From Ferrimonas marina (GTDB taxonomy: Bacteria; Pseudomonadota; Gammaproteobacteria; Enterobacterales; Shewanellaceae), in NCBI RefSeq assembly GCF_900129905.1, contig NZ_FQXG01000002.1, positions 620,001 to 684,000 on the forward strand: DNA of 64,000 nucleotides, read 5' to 3'. The first letter of the stretch is position 1. Every line of letters starts with the position of its first letter. A model generated the notes under the pieces. It had not been told where the DNA came from and did no database searches. It worked only from the letters and a program-made list of their open reading frames with translations. Positions 35,186 through 45,482 of the stretch are shown in pieces. The position numbers and the translations under genes are program-made.

Positions 35186-36961
35186 TCAAAGCTGCTCGAA
35201 CGGCCAGGCGACGCCACTCCAAAGGGCAAAGCGCTGACGCTGGGCCTCGGTCGCTGACTCCAGAGGTACAATCTTGGGGGTGCCCTTGGGGCGCTGCTGC
35301 AGGGTCAAAGGCAGTTCCATCAGGCGCTGACGGCGAAACAGGCTGAGCATCACCTGCTGCCCCGCCTCGGCCTGGGCCAACAGGCTGGGCCAGTCGCTGC
35401 CAAGCCAGCGACGTCCATCCACCGCCACCAACTCATCCCCTACGGTCAGTCCGGCCTGCCAGGCCGGGCCATCCCGGCGCACCTGAACGATCTTGCCGCT
35501 GTCCTTCTCCGTGGTCAGTCCCAGGTCCCACTCCTGCTCCTCGGGCCACTGCAGTTGCAGGCCGGTTTGCGCCAGCAGCGCGGCCAGGTCCAGTTGCAGC
35601 GGACCGTCGATGTGCTGCGACCACCACACACTGGGATCCCGCCCTACCAACTCCGTTAAGCGCTGTTGCAACCGGGCGCTGTCGTAGCTGCCGGGCAAGG
35701 GGTCTTGCTGGTACAGGCTCTGGTGCAGTGCCTGGATCCCCACCCCATCGCGGGAGCCCATGATGAAGTGATCCAGCGCCCAGGAGGCCAGGTAGCCCTC
35801 ACTGTAGAAGCTGACGCTGTGATTGAGGCCATAGTCGCCGCCGCGGGCGATCCAGCCGTCGAAGCTGGCCTGGGCCACGCTTTGCCAATCCCGGCCGGGC
35901 CGATTCAGGTGGCTGTTGAGCCGCTTGGCCAGATCCGCCAGGAACTCCTCCGGGGTCATTAGCCCGGCCTGCAGCAACCAGCGGTTCTGCAAATAGCTGG
36001 TACCGCCCTCGGCAAACCACAGCAGCGGGGTGTAGTTGTCCTGCTGGTAGCGATAGGGGACCAGGCCGGCGGGACGGTAGGCCTTGACGTTCCAGGTGTG
36101 GATCAGTTCATGGGCGGCGGTAGCGAGAAAGCTCAGGTAGTCTGCCCGCTCGGCAAAGCGCCAGCGGGGGCGCTGGATCACCGTCGAGTTGAGGTGCTCT
36201 GTGGCCCCTCGAGCTCCGTCGGTGGCGTGGACAATAAACAGGTAGTAGTCGTAGGGGTACTGATGGTCGTAGTAGGCACCGCCCACCTCCACCAGCGCCT
36301 TAAGATCGGCCACCATCTGCTCGGCGTCGTAGTTGCCCTCGCCCCAGATCACCAGCTCATAGTCCCGTCCCCTGACCTGGAACTGGAAATCCTGGTGGAT
36401 GCCGGTTTCAATCGGGCTGTCCACCAGCACGTGGTAGTCCTTAGCGGCAAAGCGGTGCGGTCCCAGTCGCCGCATACCGGAGACCGAGCGCCAACCCTTG
36501 GGCACGGTCAGTGCAACCTCAAGCGGCCGGTCGATACCGTCCAGGTCGTACATCAGCACCCCGGAGGCGTCCAGGTAGGCGTGGCTGTCGTCGATATGGC
36601 GGCTGCGGTCCCCCAGCTCGGTGGCGTGCACCTGGTAGCGTAAACGGACCTCCCCCGGCTCGGTGACCTGCACCTGCCAGGTGGCGCGGCGTACCTTCTG
36701 CCAGGCCAGGGGGCGGCCCTGACTATCCACCGCCTCGAAGGCGCGGATCCCATCCGCCATCGGCAGGATCTGGTAGCGGCCGGTGCGCCAGTTGGGTAGG
36801 GCCAGCTGCAATGGGCCGGGCTCGATCTGGGGTAACACCATCTCCACCTGGGCGATGTGATGCCCGGGTTCACTCAAATCGATGTGGTATTGGGTCGTGG
36901 CGGCAGCCACGGAGGTACTGACGAACAACCAGAAAATGGCCAGCAGCTCCCTTAGCTTCAT
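35186..36961 (-). CDS. M61-family metallopeptidase with PDZ domain
   Basis: The start at 36961 has AAAGGA six bases upstream and gives 591 residues with a 21-residue signal peptide. Longer in-frame sequence to 37240 overlaps the divergent gene and is spurious. The N-terminal beta domain leads to the zinc site HELIH (284-288) with WN after it and the third ligand Glu318 in WFAEGG. A C-terminal PDZ domain (about residues 490-570) holds VRRDGPAWQAGLTVGDELVAVDG. M61 (glycyl aminopeptidase) enzymes trim peptides with N-terminal Gly or Ala. Here it should be periplasmic. It is divergent from the TPR gene, sharing an 87-base promoter region. Confidence 0.92.
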   Translation of the reverse strand: MKLRELLAIFWLFVSTSVAAATTQYHIDLSEPGHHIAQVEMVLPQIEPGPLQLALPNWRTGRYQILPMADGIRAFEAVDSQGRPLAWQKVRRATWQVQVTEPGEVRLRYQVHATELGDRSRHIDDSHAYLDASGVLMYDLDGIDRPLEVALTVPKGWRSVSGMRRLGPHRFAAKDYHVLVDSPIETGIHQDFQFQVRGRDYELVIWGEGNYDAEQMVADLKALVEVGGAYYDHQYPYDYYLFIVHATDGARGATEHLNSTVIQRPRWRFAERADYLSFLATAAHELIHTWNVKAYRPAGLVPYRYQQDNYTPLLWFAEGGTSYLQNRWLLQAGLMTPEEFLADLAKRLNSHLNRPGRDWQSVAQASFDGWIARGGDYGLNHSVSFYSEGYLASWALDHFIMGSRDGVGIQALHQSLYQQDPLPGSYDSARLQQRLTELVGRDPSVWWSQHIDGPLQLDLAALLAQTGLQLQWPEEQEWDLGLTTEKDSGKIVQVRRDGPAWQAGLTVGDELVAVDGRRWLGSDWPSLLAQAEAGQQVMLSLFRRQRLMELPLTLQQRPKGTPKIVPLESATEAQRQRFALWSGVAWPFEQL

Positions 36962-37048
36962 AGCAAATCCTTTTGTTTGAATTATTGTTATGTCATTGGT
37001 GGGCTGGCAGTATATCAAGCCGATAACAAAAATAGGGAAGGAGACGGG

Positions 37049-39172
37049 ATGAGATCTGCCATCCTCGGCCTGCTTTGGGTGTGTGCGTTGCCTGCCCTGG
37101 CCTTTGACAGCAAAGATCTGCAGCTGGCTCGTGAGCAGCTGGTGGACAACCCGCAAGCCCTGTTGCAACGCTACGGCACACAACCCTCCGAACTGCCCGC
37201 CCTGGAGACCGAACGCCTGCTGCTGGTGGGCTTCGCCCACCTGGAACTCTCCAACCAGCCTGAGCTGGCCCTAGCCATCGAGCAACTGCACCAACGCCCG
37301 CTGACCCCGATACAACAGAATCGATTGCTGCTGCTCGAGGGCAGTTACGTCGGCGCCATGCTCAGCGAGTTTGAGCACGCCCTGGAGCTGTTTGCCAGTG
37401 CCAACCTGGCCCTGGCAGCGATGTCGGAGCCCGAAGCCCTGTCGCTGCACATCGACGTGCTGCTCAAATCCGGCTCGCTACTGCGCTACCTGCGTCGCAC
37501 CCCCGAGGCGATCGAGGTGCTGGGTAAGGCCCGCAAACGGGCGCTGCTGGCGGGGGACAACGCTCGTCTGGCCAAGGTGGAGCATCACCTGGGGCGCAGC
37601 TACCGGCTCAGCCAGATGCACGGTGAGGCGGTGGAACACTACCGCTCTGCCATCAGCCTCTCCAACGAGATCCGCGACCCGGACTTCCCGGTGATGCTGT
37701 CGATGGAGCTGGCCCGACTGCTGCGCGAAACCGGTGAGTACGAGGAGGCGCTGGATTACGCCCACCAGGCGGCCCAGCAAGCCCAGGAGATCAACGAGCG
37801 CCACCTGCTGGCCAACGCCCTGTCCGAGGTGGCCTATGTGCATGAGCGCCGCGAAGACCACTCCCAGGCCCTGCATTACCACCTGCTGGCACTGACCAAC
37901 CTGGAGCGGATCGACACCCCGCTTGGGGTCGCCGCCGCCCGTCACGACATCGGCCGGGTCTACCTCGACAGCGCCCAGGCGGAGAAGGCGCTGGAGTATT
38001 TCAACAAGGCGCAGCCGGTGTTCGAGCAGCGCGGCCACCGTCGCTATCTGTTCGTTAACGGCCTGCGCATGGCCCAGGCCCATGTCAGCCTGGACCAGCT
38101 GGAGCAGGCCCAACGGGCGGCAGCGCCGCTTAAGGCGATCGCCGAACAGCAGCAGGAGCGCGACCTGCAGCGGGAGTTCTGGCACACCCTGGCCACCATC
38201 AACAAATTACTGGGCCAGGATGAGCTGGCCTGGGGCCAGCTGAGCAAGGCCCTGAACATCCACGTGCCCACCACCGACATCACCGGGGTGCAGTCCTCCA
38301 AGGCACTCTCCTCCCAACAGCTCAAATCGGATCTGAGCCAGCGTGACCGCCAGTTGGCCCAGCAGGGGCTGGAGCTGCAGCGCTTGCAGGTGCAGCGACA
38401 GATTGGCGGTGCCAGCTTGGTGCTGCTGGTGCTGATCCTGCTGACCCTGTGGCGCCGTCATCACCTGCAGGGTCGCCACCTGAGCAAAAGCCGCGCCGCC
38501 CTGCTGACCGAGCCGGTCAGTGGCGCCGGCAACCGCCAGGCGCTGGTGCAGGCACTGGATCAGACCCCTGCCGGTGCCCTGGTGCTGCTGCAGCTGGGCT
38601 CGCTGGCCCAAGGGGAGCTGGAGGTGGGTCAGCATCGCCACAGCCTCGACCGACGTGCCCTGACCCGCCAACTGGCGGAGATCCAGGGAGTCAGCCAGGT
38701 GTTGGAGATCAGCCCCGGCGCCTTTGCCCTGGTGGTCCAGACCGGGGCGATCCAGGAGTGGCTACCCCTGCTGCTGAGCCGGGCCCAGGCCTGGCCGGAG
38801 CTGAGCCGCTATCGTGACCTCCCCATCGCCGCCGGCAGTATCCCCCTGCCGTTCCAGCCCGGCTCGATGCTGCGCCTGGCCGCCAGCCAATCGCTCGAGC
38901 TGTGTCAGCTGGCGTTGTGGTCGGCCATTCGTGCGGCGCAAGAGGCTGGGCAACCGCGTTATGTGCTGCTGCAGCCCATCGCGCTCAATGCACCGCTGCT
39001 GCAACCGGACCAGGTGTACGAAAGTGCCACCAAGTGCATCCAGAACGGGGTGATCCGCTGCATCAGCAACCACCAGCAGGAGCTCTCACTGCCCAACCCT
39101 GCGGAGCAGGACAGTGTGATCACGCTAACAAATCCATCGCCGAACCCTGCGCTCAAACGAGCCGGGCTCTAA
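37049..39172 (+). CDS. Periplasmic TPR protein with membrane helix and decayed GGDEF domain
   Basis: The ATG at 37049 (AAGGAG five bases upstream) gives 707 residues. An 18-residue signal peptide is followed by TPR repeats from about residue 100 to 400 (for example HHLGRSYRLSQMHGEAVEHY and RHDIGRVYLDSAQAEKALEY), a short coiled coil, a membrane helix at about 452-468, and a cytoplasmic domain. The latter starts TEPVSGAGNRQAL, matching the DPLTGLGNRRAL entry of GGDEF domains, but the catalytic loop is replaced by EISPGAFAL near residue 553. It therefore cannot make c-di-GMP and may act as a sensor or receptor. An active-looking cyclase gene follows. Confidence 0.75.
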   Translation: MRSAILGLLWVCALPALAFDSKDLQLAREQLVDNPQALLQRYGTQPSELPALETERLLLVGFAHLELSNQPELALAIEQLHQRPLTPIQQNRLLLLEGSYVGAMLSEFEHALELFASANLALAAMSEPEALSLHIDVLLKSGSLLRYLRRTPEAIEVLGKARKRALLAGDNARLAKVEHHLGRSYRLSQMHGEAVEHYRSAISLSNEIRDPDFPVMLSMELARLLRETGEYEEALDYAHQAAQQAQEINERHLLANALSEVAYVHERREDHSQALHYHLLALTNLERIDTPLGVAAARHDIGRVYLDSAQAEKALEYFNKAQPVFEQRGHRRYLFVNGLRMAQAHVSLDQLEQAQRAAAPLKAIAEQQQERDLQREFWHTLATINKLLGQDELAWGQLSKALNIHVPTTDITGVQSSKALSSQQLKSDLSQRDRQLAQQGLELQRLQVQRQIGGASLVLLVLILLTLWRRHHLQGRHLSKSRAALLTEPVSGAGNRQALVQALDQTPAGALVLLQLGSLAQGELEVGQHRHSLDRRALTRQLAEIQGVSQVLEISPGAFALVVQTGAIQEWLPLLLSRAQAWPELSRYRDLPIAAGSIPLPFQPGSMLRLAASQSLELCQLALWSAIRAAQEAGQPRYVLLQPIALNAPLLQPDQVYESATKCIQNGVIRCISNHQQELSLPNPAEQDSVITLTNPSPNPALKRAGL

Positions 39173-39329
39173 GCTATAGGCGTTGCCGCTACCCTGTGTT
39201 ATAACCATCGCATATGTACTTGAATCCCTTTACTGTTCTTAAGGCCAAGCAAGGCCTTCGCAATCTGGCATCGGGAGACGGCTTGAACTGCACCACCCGC
39301 CGACAGGGGCACCACGAGGACACCGAGGC

Positions 39330-40895
39330 ATGAGTGAAACCTCTACCCAGCCCCTCGAGCGCAGCATGCTCGAACAACAACTGAAACGGGCCCAGCAGGC
39401 ACAACGCAAGTTGCTGGAGCTCAACGAGGTCAACCAGCGGCAGATCCGCGGACTGGTCGAGTGTGTCCATCATCTCAGCATCAGCTGCAAAGGGCAGAAC
39501 CTGGAGCTGGACAATCGGCTCGCCAAACTGCGATCACGACTGGCCAGTGAGAAGCAGGTCGACGCCCTGCTGCCGGAGTTGGCGGCGCTGTGCCGCACCC
39601 TGCAATCCCAGGCACAACATTCCCAGCGCGAGGTCAAAGGCAGTCAGGAAGCGATGGCCAGCCTGGCCAAGCGCCTGACCCAGCTGGCCGACCTGCCCGA
39701 GGGACTGCAGCGGGAGCTCACCTTCTTCCAGCAGGAGATGAAGAAGCCGGTCTACAGCATCTGGGAGCACCTGCCGCAGCTGCGTCGCCTGGTCGGCTAC
39801 TACGAGGCGCTGCTTAGCGAGCGCCTGGCCAGCAACACCCCACTGGAGGTCAGCCCCAAGCATCAGCAGATGGCCCACGAACTGGCACAACTGCTGTCGG
39901 AGCTGGAGTTCCGCCCGGAGAACCGCTCCACTATCGCCGCCGTCAAGGCGGAATTGGCTGGCGAGATCGGGGTTGAGAGCCTGCTGGACGCCTATCAGCA
40001 GGTACTGGATCTGCTCACCGGTGAGATTGTCCGCGAGAAAAACTCCTCCCAGCAGTTCCTGTTTGCCATCAACGACGCCCTCAACGTGGTGCGCGAAGCG
40101 GTATCGGACAACTGGAACCTGACGGTCCGCAACTTCGGCAACCAGCGCGAGCTCAATCGCAAGCTGTCCAGTCAGTGCAACGCCCTGGGTGACTCGGTCG
40201 CCAACGCCACCGAGCTGGAGCAGCTTAAGCAGCACGTCAGCAAGGAGCTGGCGCAGTTGCGGGGGATGCTGGAGAAGCGGGAGCAGGAAGACCAGCGCGA
40301 GTTTATGAAGCTCAAGGAGTCGATGGAGCAGATGCGCAAGGAGCTGTCGGCCATCACTAACGAGGCCAGCAGCTATAAAGAGAAGCTGGTGGAGCAGCAG
40401 CGCCTCAATATGCTCGACGCCCTGACCCAACTGCCCAACCGGGCGGCGCTGGAGGACCGGCTCAAGCGGGAGTATCGCAATGTCCGGCGCTACGGCAGCA
40501 AGCTGTGGGTGGCGGTGGTAGATATCGATCACTTCAAGTCGATCAACGACAACTTCGGCCACACCACCGGCGATAAAACCCTCCAGGTGATCGCGATGGC
40601 GCTGAAAAACGCGTTGCGAAAAGAGGAGTTTGTCGCACGCTACGGCGGTGAGGAGTTTGTCCTATTATTGCCAGAAGTGGACGAAGAACACGTGGCGCTG
40701 ATCCTCAACCGGACCCGTGAGCGGATCAAGGCCATCCCCTTCAAGTTCCGTAATGACCGGCTGACCGTCACCATCTCGGTGGGGGCTGCGCTGGTGGCGG
40801 GCAACGAAACCATCCAGGAAACCTTCGAACGGGCTGACGCGGCGCTCTACCGGGCCAAGCGCCAGGGCCGCGACCGGGTGGAAATCGATAACTGA
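39330..40895 (+). CDS. Cytoplasmic diguanylate cyclase
   Basis: The 521-residue protein lacks membrane segments. Residues 1-345 are helical and Gln/Leu/Glu-rich with coiled-coil stretches (for example 285-345), a likely dimerisation and sensing region of unknown family. The GGDEF domain begins [17 protein letters not shown], has [14 protein letters not shown] and the active loop RYGGEEF at about 436-442, so c-di-GMP synthesis is expected. The product-inhibition site RxxD five residues before the loop reads RKEE, so feedback control may be weakened. It follows the TPR/decayed-GGDEF gene by 157 bases, suggesting functional pairing. Confidence 0.9.
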   Translation: MSETSTQPLERSMLEQQLKRAQQAQRKLLELNEVNQRQIRGLVECVHHLSISCKGQNLELDNRLAKLRSRLASEKQVDALLPELAALCRTLQSQAQHSQREVKGSQEAMASLAKRLTQLADLPEGLQRELTFFQQEMKKPVYSIWEHLPQLRRLVGYYEALLSERLASNTPLEVSPKHQQMAHELAQLLSELEFRPENRSTIAAVKAELAGEIGVESLLDAYQQVLDLLTGEIVREKNSSQQFLFAINDALNVVREAVSDNWNLTVRNFGNQRELNRKLSSQCNALGDSVANATELEQLKQHVSKELAQLRGMLEKREQEDQREFMKLKESMEQMRKELSAITNEASSYKEKLVEQQRLNMLDALTQLPNRAALEDRLKREYRNVRRYGSKLWVAVVDIDHFKSINDNFGHTTGDKTLQVIAMALKNALRKEEFVARYGGEEFVLLLPEVDEEHVALILNRTRERIKAIPFKFRNDRLTVTISVGAALVAGNETIQETFERADAALYRAKRQGRDRVEIDN

Positions 40896-40948
40896 GACGC
40901 GTGCGCCGTGCCACTGCGGCGCACCCGTTCCTGTCAGGAGTGCCGACG

Positions 40949-42307
40949 ATGCAGATCCAGGTACGTCCCCGGGGCAGCCTGGACCAGCTGTCTCAACTGG
41001 AGGTGGAACGGCTGCGGGAAAGCGCCGCCTCCGATCTCTACCAACTGTTCCGTAACTGCTCCCTGGCGGTATTGGCCGCCGGGGTCAAAAGCGACGACAG
41101 CGAAGCGCTGTTTCAGCGCTACCAGGATTTCCAGATCCGGGTGCTGCGCCAGGAGCGCGGCGTCATCCTTGAGCTGACCAACCCGCCGGAAGAGGCCCTG
41201 GTGGATGGCAAGCTGATGCGCAGTATCCAGGAGCACCTGTTTGCGGTGCTGCGCGACCTGCTCTACATCAACGACCGCTACGAGAACCTGCGCCACATCA
41301 ACCTCACCAACGCCACTCACATCACCAACGTGGTGTTTGAGATCCTGCGAAACGCCAAGGTGATCCCCACCGGCGGCAAGACCAACCTGGTGGTGTGCTG
41401 GGGTGGCCACAGCATCAACGACAGCGAGTACCAATACACCCGCGAGGTGGGCTTTGAGCTGGGGCTGCGTGATCTCAACATCTGTACCGGCTGTGGCCCG
41501 GGTGCGATGGAGGGGCCGATGAAAGGGGCCGCCATCGCCCACGCCAAGCAGCGCAACAAGGACGGGCGCTTCCTGGGGCTGACCGAGCCCTCCATCATCG
41601 CCGCCGAGCCGCCAAACCAGATCGTCAACGAGCTGGTGATCCTGCCGGACATCGAGAAGCGGCTGGAGGCCTTCGTTCGCCTGGGCCACGGCATCGTCAT
41701 CTTCCCCGGCGGGGTGGGCACCGCCGAGGAGCTGCTCTACCTGCTGGGGATCCTGCTGCACGAGCAAAACGCCGCTGAGCCCTTGCCGGTGGTGCTCACC
41801 GGGCCGGAATCGAGCCGGGCCTACTTCGATGAGATCAACGCCTTTATCGGCGCCACCTTAGGTCCCCGGGCCCAGGCCCGCTACCACATCATCATCGACG
41901 ATCCCGTCGCGGTAGCTCGCTGCCTCAAACACCACATCCCCACGGTTAAGGCCCACCGGCAACAGACCCACGATGCCTTCGCCTACAACTGGGGCCTGAA
42001 GATCGAACCGGAGTTTCAATTGCCCTTTGAGCCCAGCCACGAGGCGATGGCCAATCTGCCTCTGCGCCCACAAAAGAACCTGTCCCAACTGGCCGCCACC
42101 CTGCGCAAGGCGTTCTCCGGCATCGTCGCCGGTAACGTCAAGGCCCAGGGGATCCGCGCCATCGCCAAACAGGGGCCGTTCCAGCTGCAGGGGGATCCAG
42201 CCTTGATGCGGCGGATGGATGCCCTGCTGCAGGCCTTTGTCGACCAGGGACGGATGAAGCTGCCCGGCAGCACCTACACCCCCTGCTACGAGATCCGCCA
42301 CCCATGA
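40949..42307 (+). CDS. ppnN: Nucleotide 5'-monophosphate nucleosidase PpnN
   Basis: The ATG at 40949 (CAGGAG eight bases upstream) gives 452 residues, close to E. coli PpnN (454). The Rossmann-like LOG domain has [24 protein letters not shown] and the PGGVGTAEE motif near residue 252. PpnN splits purine and pyrimidine monophosphates into base and ribose 5-phosphate and is controlled by (p)ppGpp in E. coli. It heads a tightly packed set: xni overlaps it by four bases. Confidence 0.94.
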   Translation: MQIQVRPRGSLDQLSQLEVERLRESAASDLYQLFRNCSLAVLAAGVKSDDSEALFQRYQDFQIRVLRQERGVILELTNPPEEALVDGKLMRSIQEHLFAVLRDLLYINDRYENLRHINLTNATHITNVVFEILRNAKVIPTGGKTNLVVCWGGHSINDSEYQYTREVGFELGLRDLNICTGCGPGAMEGPMKGAAIAHAKQRNKDGRFLGLTEPSIIAAEPPNQIVNELVILPDIEKRLEAFVRLGHGIVIFPGGVGTAEELLYLLGILLHEQNAAEPLPVVLTGPESSRAYFDEINAFIGATLGPRAQARYHIIIDDPVAVARCLKHHIPTVKAHRQQTHDAFAYNWGLKIEPEFQLPFEPSHEAMANLPLRPQKNLSQLAATLRKAFSGIVAGNVKAQGIRAIAKQGPFQLQGDPALMRRMDALLQAFVDQGRMKLPGSTYTPCYEIRHP

Positions 42308-43068
42308 CGCTGCGGTTGTTACTGGTCGATGCCCTCAACCTGGTGCGTCGTATCCACGCCGCGGTGCCCGAAGGCGACGGTGATGCCCTCTGTCTGCGTT
42401 GCCAGCAGGCACTGCGTAAGGCCCTCAACCTGCACCAGCCCAGCCACGCCATCCTGGTCTGGGATGGCGGTCATGAGCAGAGCTGGCGGCGCCGCCTCTA
42501 CCCGGACTACAAGGCCCAGCGCAAGCCGATGCCGGAGGATCTGGCCCAGTTGCTGCCGCGGCTGAGGGCAGAGATGGAGGCCACCGGGATCCGCTCGGTG
42601 CAGCAGGCGGACGTGGAAGCGGACGACCTGATCGGCACCATCGCCCACAAGGTGGCGCAGCACGGCGGTCAGGTCATGATCCTCTCCACCGACAAGGGCT
42701 TTGGTCAGCTCCACTGTGACGCCATCGGCCAATGGGACCACTTTGCCGGCAGCGCCATCGATGCCGACAGCCTGCAGTCGCGGGTCGGGGTGGCCCCAGC
42801 TCAGCTGCTGGATTTCTGGGCCCTGGCCGGCGACAGCGGCAACGGTATCCCCGGAGTACCAGGCATCGGCAAGAAAACCGCTCAGAAGCTGCTATCGGAG
42901 TACGGCAGCCTGGCCCAGCTGTTTGCTGGCCCCCTGCCAGAGGGTAAGCTGGGGGAGAAACTGGCACACCATCAACAACAGGCCCGAATGAGTTACGCCC
43001 TGGTTCGACTGCGGCGTGACCTGCAACTGGGGCTGGATCTCAAACAGTTCAGAAGGGAGACACCATGA
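42304..43068 (+). CDS. xni: Flap endonuclease Xni (ExoIX)
   Basis: The 254-residue protein overlaps ppnN by ATGA. It has the FEN/5'-exonuclease fold with [36 protein letters not shown], an acidic metal site in VEADDLIGT and the helix-hairpin-helix [17 protein letters not shown]. It matches E. coli Xni (251), a flap endonuclease without the polymerase domain that acts on branched DNA during repair. SDR and DUF3192 genes follow in the same operon. Confidence 0.93.
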   Translation: MTLRLLLVDALNLVRRIHAAVPEGDGDALCLRCQQALRKALNLHQPSHAILVWDGGHEQSWRRRLYPDYKAQRKPMPEDLAQLLPRLRAEMEATGIRSVQQADVEADDLIGTIAHKVAQHGGQVMILSTDKGFGQLHCDAIGQWDHFAGSAIDADSLQSRVGVAPAQLLDFWALAGDSGNGIPGVPGIGKKTAQKLLSEYGSLAQLFAGPLPEGKLGEKLAHHQQQARMSYALVRLRRDLQLGLDLKQFRRETP

Positions 43069-43757
43069 CACAAAGGGTTTTGATCACCGGGGCCAACCGC
43101 GGCATCGGCCTGGCATTCTGCCACCACTACCTGGCACAAGGGGCGGAGGTGATCGCTTGCTGCCGCCAGCCGGAGCAGGCGGAGGCGTTGCTGGCCCTGG
43201 CGGAGTCCCACCCTCATACCCTGTCACTGGTGGGCCTGGACCTGGCAAAACCGGAGCAACTCAGCGCGCTCTGTGCCTTTGTCCAGGACCAGCCGCTGGA
43301 TCTGTTGATCAGCAATGCCGGCGTCTATGGCCCCAAGGGGATCGCCCTGGGGGATTACCAGGCGGCCCCGTTCGATGAGATCATGCAGGTTAATGTGCTG
43401 GCGCCACTGCTGCTGGTGCAGGCGCTGCAGCCCCACCTGGCCCCCGGGGCCAAGGTGGCCCTGCTCAGCTCCAAGATGGGCTCGATGACCGACAACGGCA
43501 GCGGCGGTGCTTACTTCTATCGCGCCTCCAAGGCGGCGGTGAATGCCATCGGTCGCAGCCTGGCGGTTGACCTGGCTCCGCAGCAGGTGGCGGTTGCCCT
43601 GCTCCACCCCGGCTGGGTGAAAACCGAGATGGGCGGGGCCCATGCTCTGATCGACACAGATACCTCGGTACAGGGGATGAGCCAGGTGATCGCCGAACTT
43701 AACCTCGAGCGCAGCGGTCAGTTCTACAATTACGACGGTCAGACGATCGGCTGGTAA
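43065..43757 (+). CDS. Short-chain dehydrogenase/reductase
   Basis: The 230-residue protein overlaps xni by ATGA. It has the SDR dinucleotide motif TGANRGIGLAF, the NAG motif (SNAGVY), catalytic Ser in LLSSKMGS and YRASKAAVN supplying Tyr and Lys. The C-terminus VHPGW-type motif reads LLHPGWVKTEMGG. The substrate is unknown. Members of this subgroup often sit beside nucleotide or stress genes without a defined role. Confidence 0.9.
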   Translation: MTQRVLITGANRGIGLAFCHHYLAQGAEVIACCRQPEQAEALLALAESHPHTLSLVGLDLAKPEQLSALCAFVQDQPLDLLISNAGVYGPKGIALGDYQAAPFDEIMQVNVLAPLLLVQALQPHLAPGAKVALLSSKMGSMTDNGSGGAYFYRASKAAVNAIGRSLAVDLAPQQVAVALLHPGWVKTEMGGAHALIDTDTSVQGMSQVIAELNLERSGQFYNYDGQTIGW

Positions 43758-43769
43758 GCGGAGGGGCAG

Positions 43770-44150
43770 ATGAAGCAACAAGGAAAGAGCAAGGTACTGC
43801 CCATCATGCTGGGGCTGCTGGCGGCCTACCTGATGTTCGCTGCGGTGGTGGTGCTCAACTGGGAGCCGGACTCGCTGGAGCAGATGGACTGGGATGATCG
43901 CCAGCGCCATAACGCTGCCACCATTGCCCAGCTGGAGCCGGGCATGGCCAAGGCCGAGGTGATGGCCAGCCTGGGTCAGCCGGATTTCTCCGAGGCCCAC
44001 CAGCGGGATGGCATCACCATCCAGGTGCTGCGCTATCGCACCCACCGCACCAAGGGCGACGGTGAAACCACCCTGGATGAGACCACGCCACTGCTGTTCC
44101 ACGATGGGGTCCTCACCGCCTGGGGCGAGGCGGCTCTCGCCTCCCAGTAG
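43770..44150 (+). CDS. DUF3192 membrane-anchored protein
   Basis: The 126-residue protein has one N-terminal membrane helix (about residues 9-30). The rest is a small exported domain with the PGMAKAEVMASLGQPDFSEA segment that marks DUF3192 and resembles BamE/SmpA-type folds. The function is unknown. It closes the ppnN-xni-SDR operon, 12 bases after the SDR gene, and a terminator follows. Confidence 0.82.
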   Translation: MKQQGKSKVLPIMLGLLAAYLMFAAVVVLNWEPDSLEQMDWDDRQRHNAATIAQLEPGMAKAEVMASLGQPDFSEAHQRDGITIQVLRYRTHRTKGDGETTLDETTPLLFHDGVLTAWGEAALASQ

Positions 44151-44164
44151 ACCATCCCATAACG

Positions 44165-44189
44165 AAAAAAGGGGCCTTATGGCCCCTTT
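44165..44189. terminator. Bidirectional terminator
   Basis: A GGGGCC/GGCCCC stem with loop TTAT is flanked by six A on the left and TTT on the right. It lies between the convergent DUF3192 and methyltransferase genes. Confidence 0.85.
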
Positions 44190-44204
44190 GTTGTGGGTTA
44201 GCGG

Positions 44205-45041
44205 TTACTTCTCAACGATGCAGGTCAGCGAAGGAATGAAATACTTGGCGGCCTCACGCACATAGCGCTTGGGCACCGTACCCAGTACCTGCTCACACAG
44301 CGAGAAATAGAGATAGGGCAAACGGAAGTCGATCCCCTTACCGTTCCAGTGGGTGGTGACACTGGAGAACTTCAGCTCCTGGATCAGCGTCTTGATCTCG
44401 GCGTAGGTCCACTCCTTGAGATGGAAGCACTGGGGCTCATCGGAGAAATAGCGGGACACATCGTGGGGCCCGGTCAGGGAGTGGGGAGTACGGAAGATGT
44501 AGCGCCCACCCGGTCGCAGGATCCGGTGCACCAACTGAAAGTGCTGCTTGGTGTCATCGGGATGAAAGTGTTCGATCAGCTGGTCGCTGAACACCAGGTC
44601 GATCGATTCATCCGCCACCGTATCCAGGTTGTAGCCGTCATATACAATCAGCTCAAAGTTGTCCGGCGTGCCATCCTCCGGGTTTTGTTGATCCGAGATG
44701 TCCACCCCGATCGCCTTCTCAACGTGCTGAGCCACCTCCTTAACGAAGCGGCAATCCCCCGGCGCAAACTCGAGAAAATGGCTGGTGGGGGTGAGAAACT
44801 TGCTGACGGAGGCCAGTTTGACCTTGGTGGTTTTGCTGGAAAGATCGAGCGATTCCCGTCGTGTCAGTCGGGGGTGATCCGGCACCTTGGCGAACAGCTC
44901 ATCGTACATGGTGGAATAGATCCGTTTCCGCTCCTCCCAGTTGGACGCCTTGAGGCGTTCGGCGATCGCCTTCTCGACCAGGTAGTGGTTGGTTACCTGC
45001 TCAAGGCTGCGACTGGGGGGCAGTGTCCGCTTTAACTCCAT
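44205..45041 (-). CDS. Class I SAM-dependent methyltransferase
   Basis: The ATG at 45041 has GGAGA five bases upstream. An upstream GTG at 45080 is less likely. The 278-residue protein has the SAM-binding loop HFLEFAPGDCRFVKEV (a variant without the usual GxGxG), an acidic strand end in AIGVDIS, and the post-motif region IDLVFSDQLIEHFHPDD followed by LRPGGRYIFRTPHS. The type-11 methyltransferase pattern is typical of small-molecule, lipid or sugar modifiers. The SDQLIEH pattern also occurs in surface-polysaccharide enzymes. The substrate is unknown, and it stands alone. Confidence 0.85.
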   Translation of the reverse strand: MELKRTLPPSRSLEQVTNHYLVEKAIAERLKASNWEERKRIYSTMYDELFAKVPDHPRLTRRESLDLSSKTTKVKLASVSKFLTPTSHFLEFAPGDCRFVKEVAQHVEKAIGVDISDQQNPEDGTPDNFELIVYDGYNLDTVADESIDLVFSDQLIEHFHPDDTKQHFQLVHRILRPGGRYIFRTPHSLTGPHDVSRYFSDEPQCFHLKEWTYAEIKTLIQELKFSSVTTHWNGKGIDFRLPYLYFSLCEQVLGTVPKRYVREAAKYFIPSLTCIVEK

Positions 45042-45416
45042 TGGGTTCTCCGATATGGCGTGATGCTGCTCGGACGACACTTCCCTCTCTGAGTGACGTC
45101 CGCACTACGATAAAACCGTCCCTAAATCATGGAGAACACTGAGCCTGGACCGGCACAACGCACCGGCGTCCCATTACCCCGACGCAACCGTCCCCTGGTG
45201 AGTAACCTGATGTTCAGTTTGGCTCTTCGGCCATAGGGTTACTCAACCACCCACAAGGGCACGGCAGCCCGGAGCCTGCCAAGCAAAGCGGCTTTAAGCC
45301 TAGTACAGGCCAATGGGGTCGATGCGACTAATTAGCATTTGAATCCGGGTAAAGCCGCAGGATGGATAAGCACTGGTTATCGATGCTTCTGCTGGATTCC
45401 TGCCTAACCCCTTCAC
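45042..45416. other. Intergenic region with an inverted repeat, no gene seen
   Basis: This stretch between the methyltransferase start and the S9 peptidase terminator has no convincing ORF. GAGTAACC (45200-45207) and GGTTACTC (45237-45244) form an eight-base stem with a small TGGC/GCCA hairpin inside. There is no T-run. It could be part of a non-coding RNA or a 5' leader. Confidence 0.45.
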
Positions 45417-45466
45417 AAAAAAGCCCCTTTGTTGGCAGCGCATCGGCGACAGCAACAAAGGGGCTT
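45417..45466 (-). terminator. Strong terminator of the S9 peptidase gene
   Basis: A perfect 14-base stem (45421-45434 with 45453-45466) closes an 18-base loop and is followed on the minus strand by six T. Confidence 0.9.
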
Positions 45467-45482
45467 GGAGTTAAATGGGGTG

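Noticed and set aside
34970-35237. Short plus-strand ORFs in the structured region
   Set aside because: They lack ribosome binding sites and overlap inverted repeats, so the region is better explained as non-coding.
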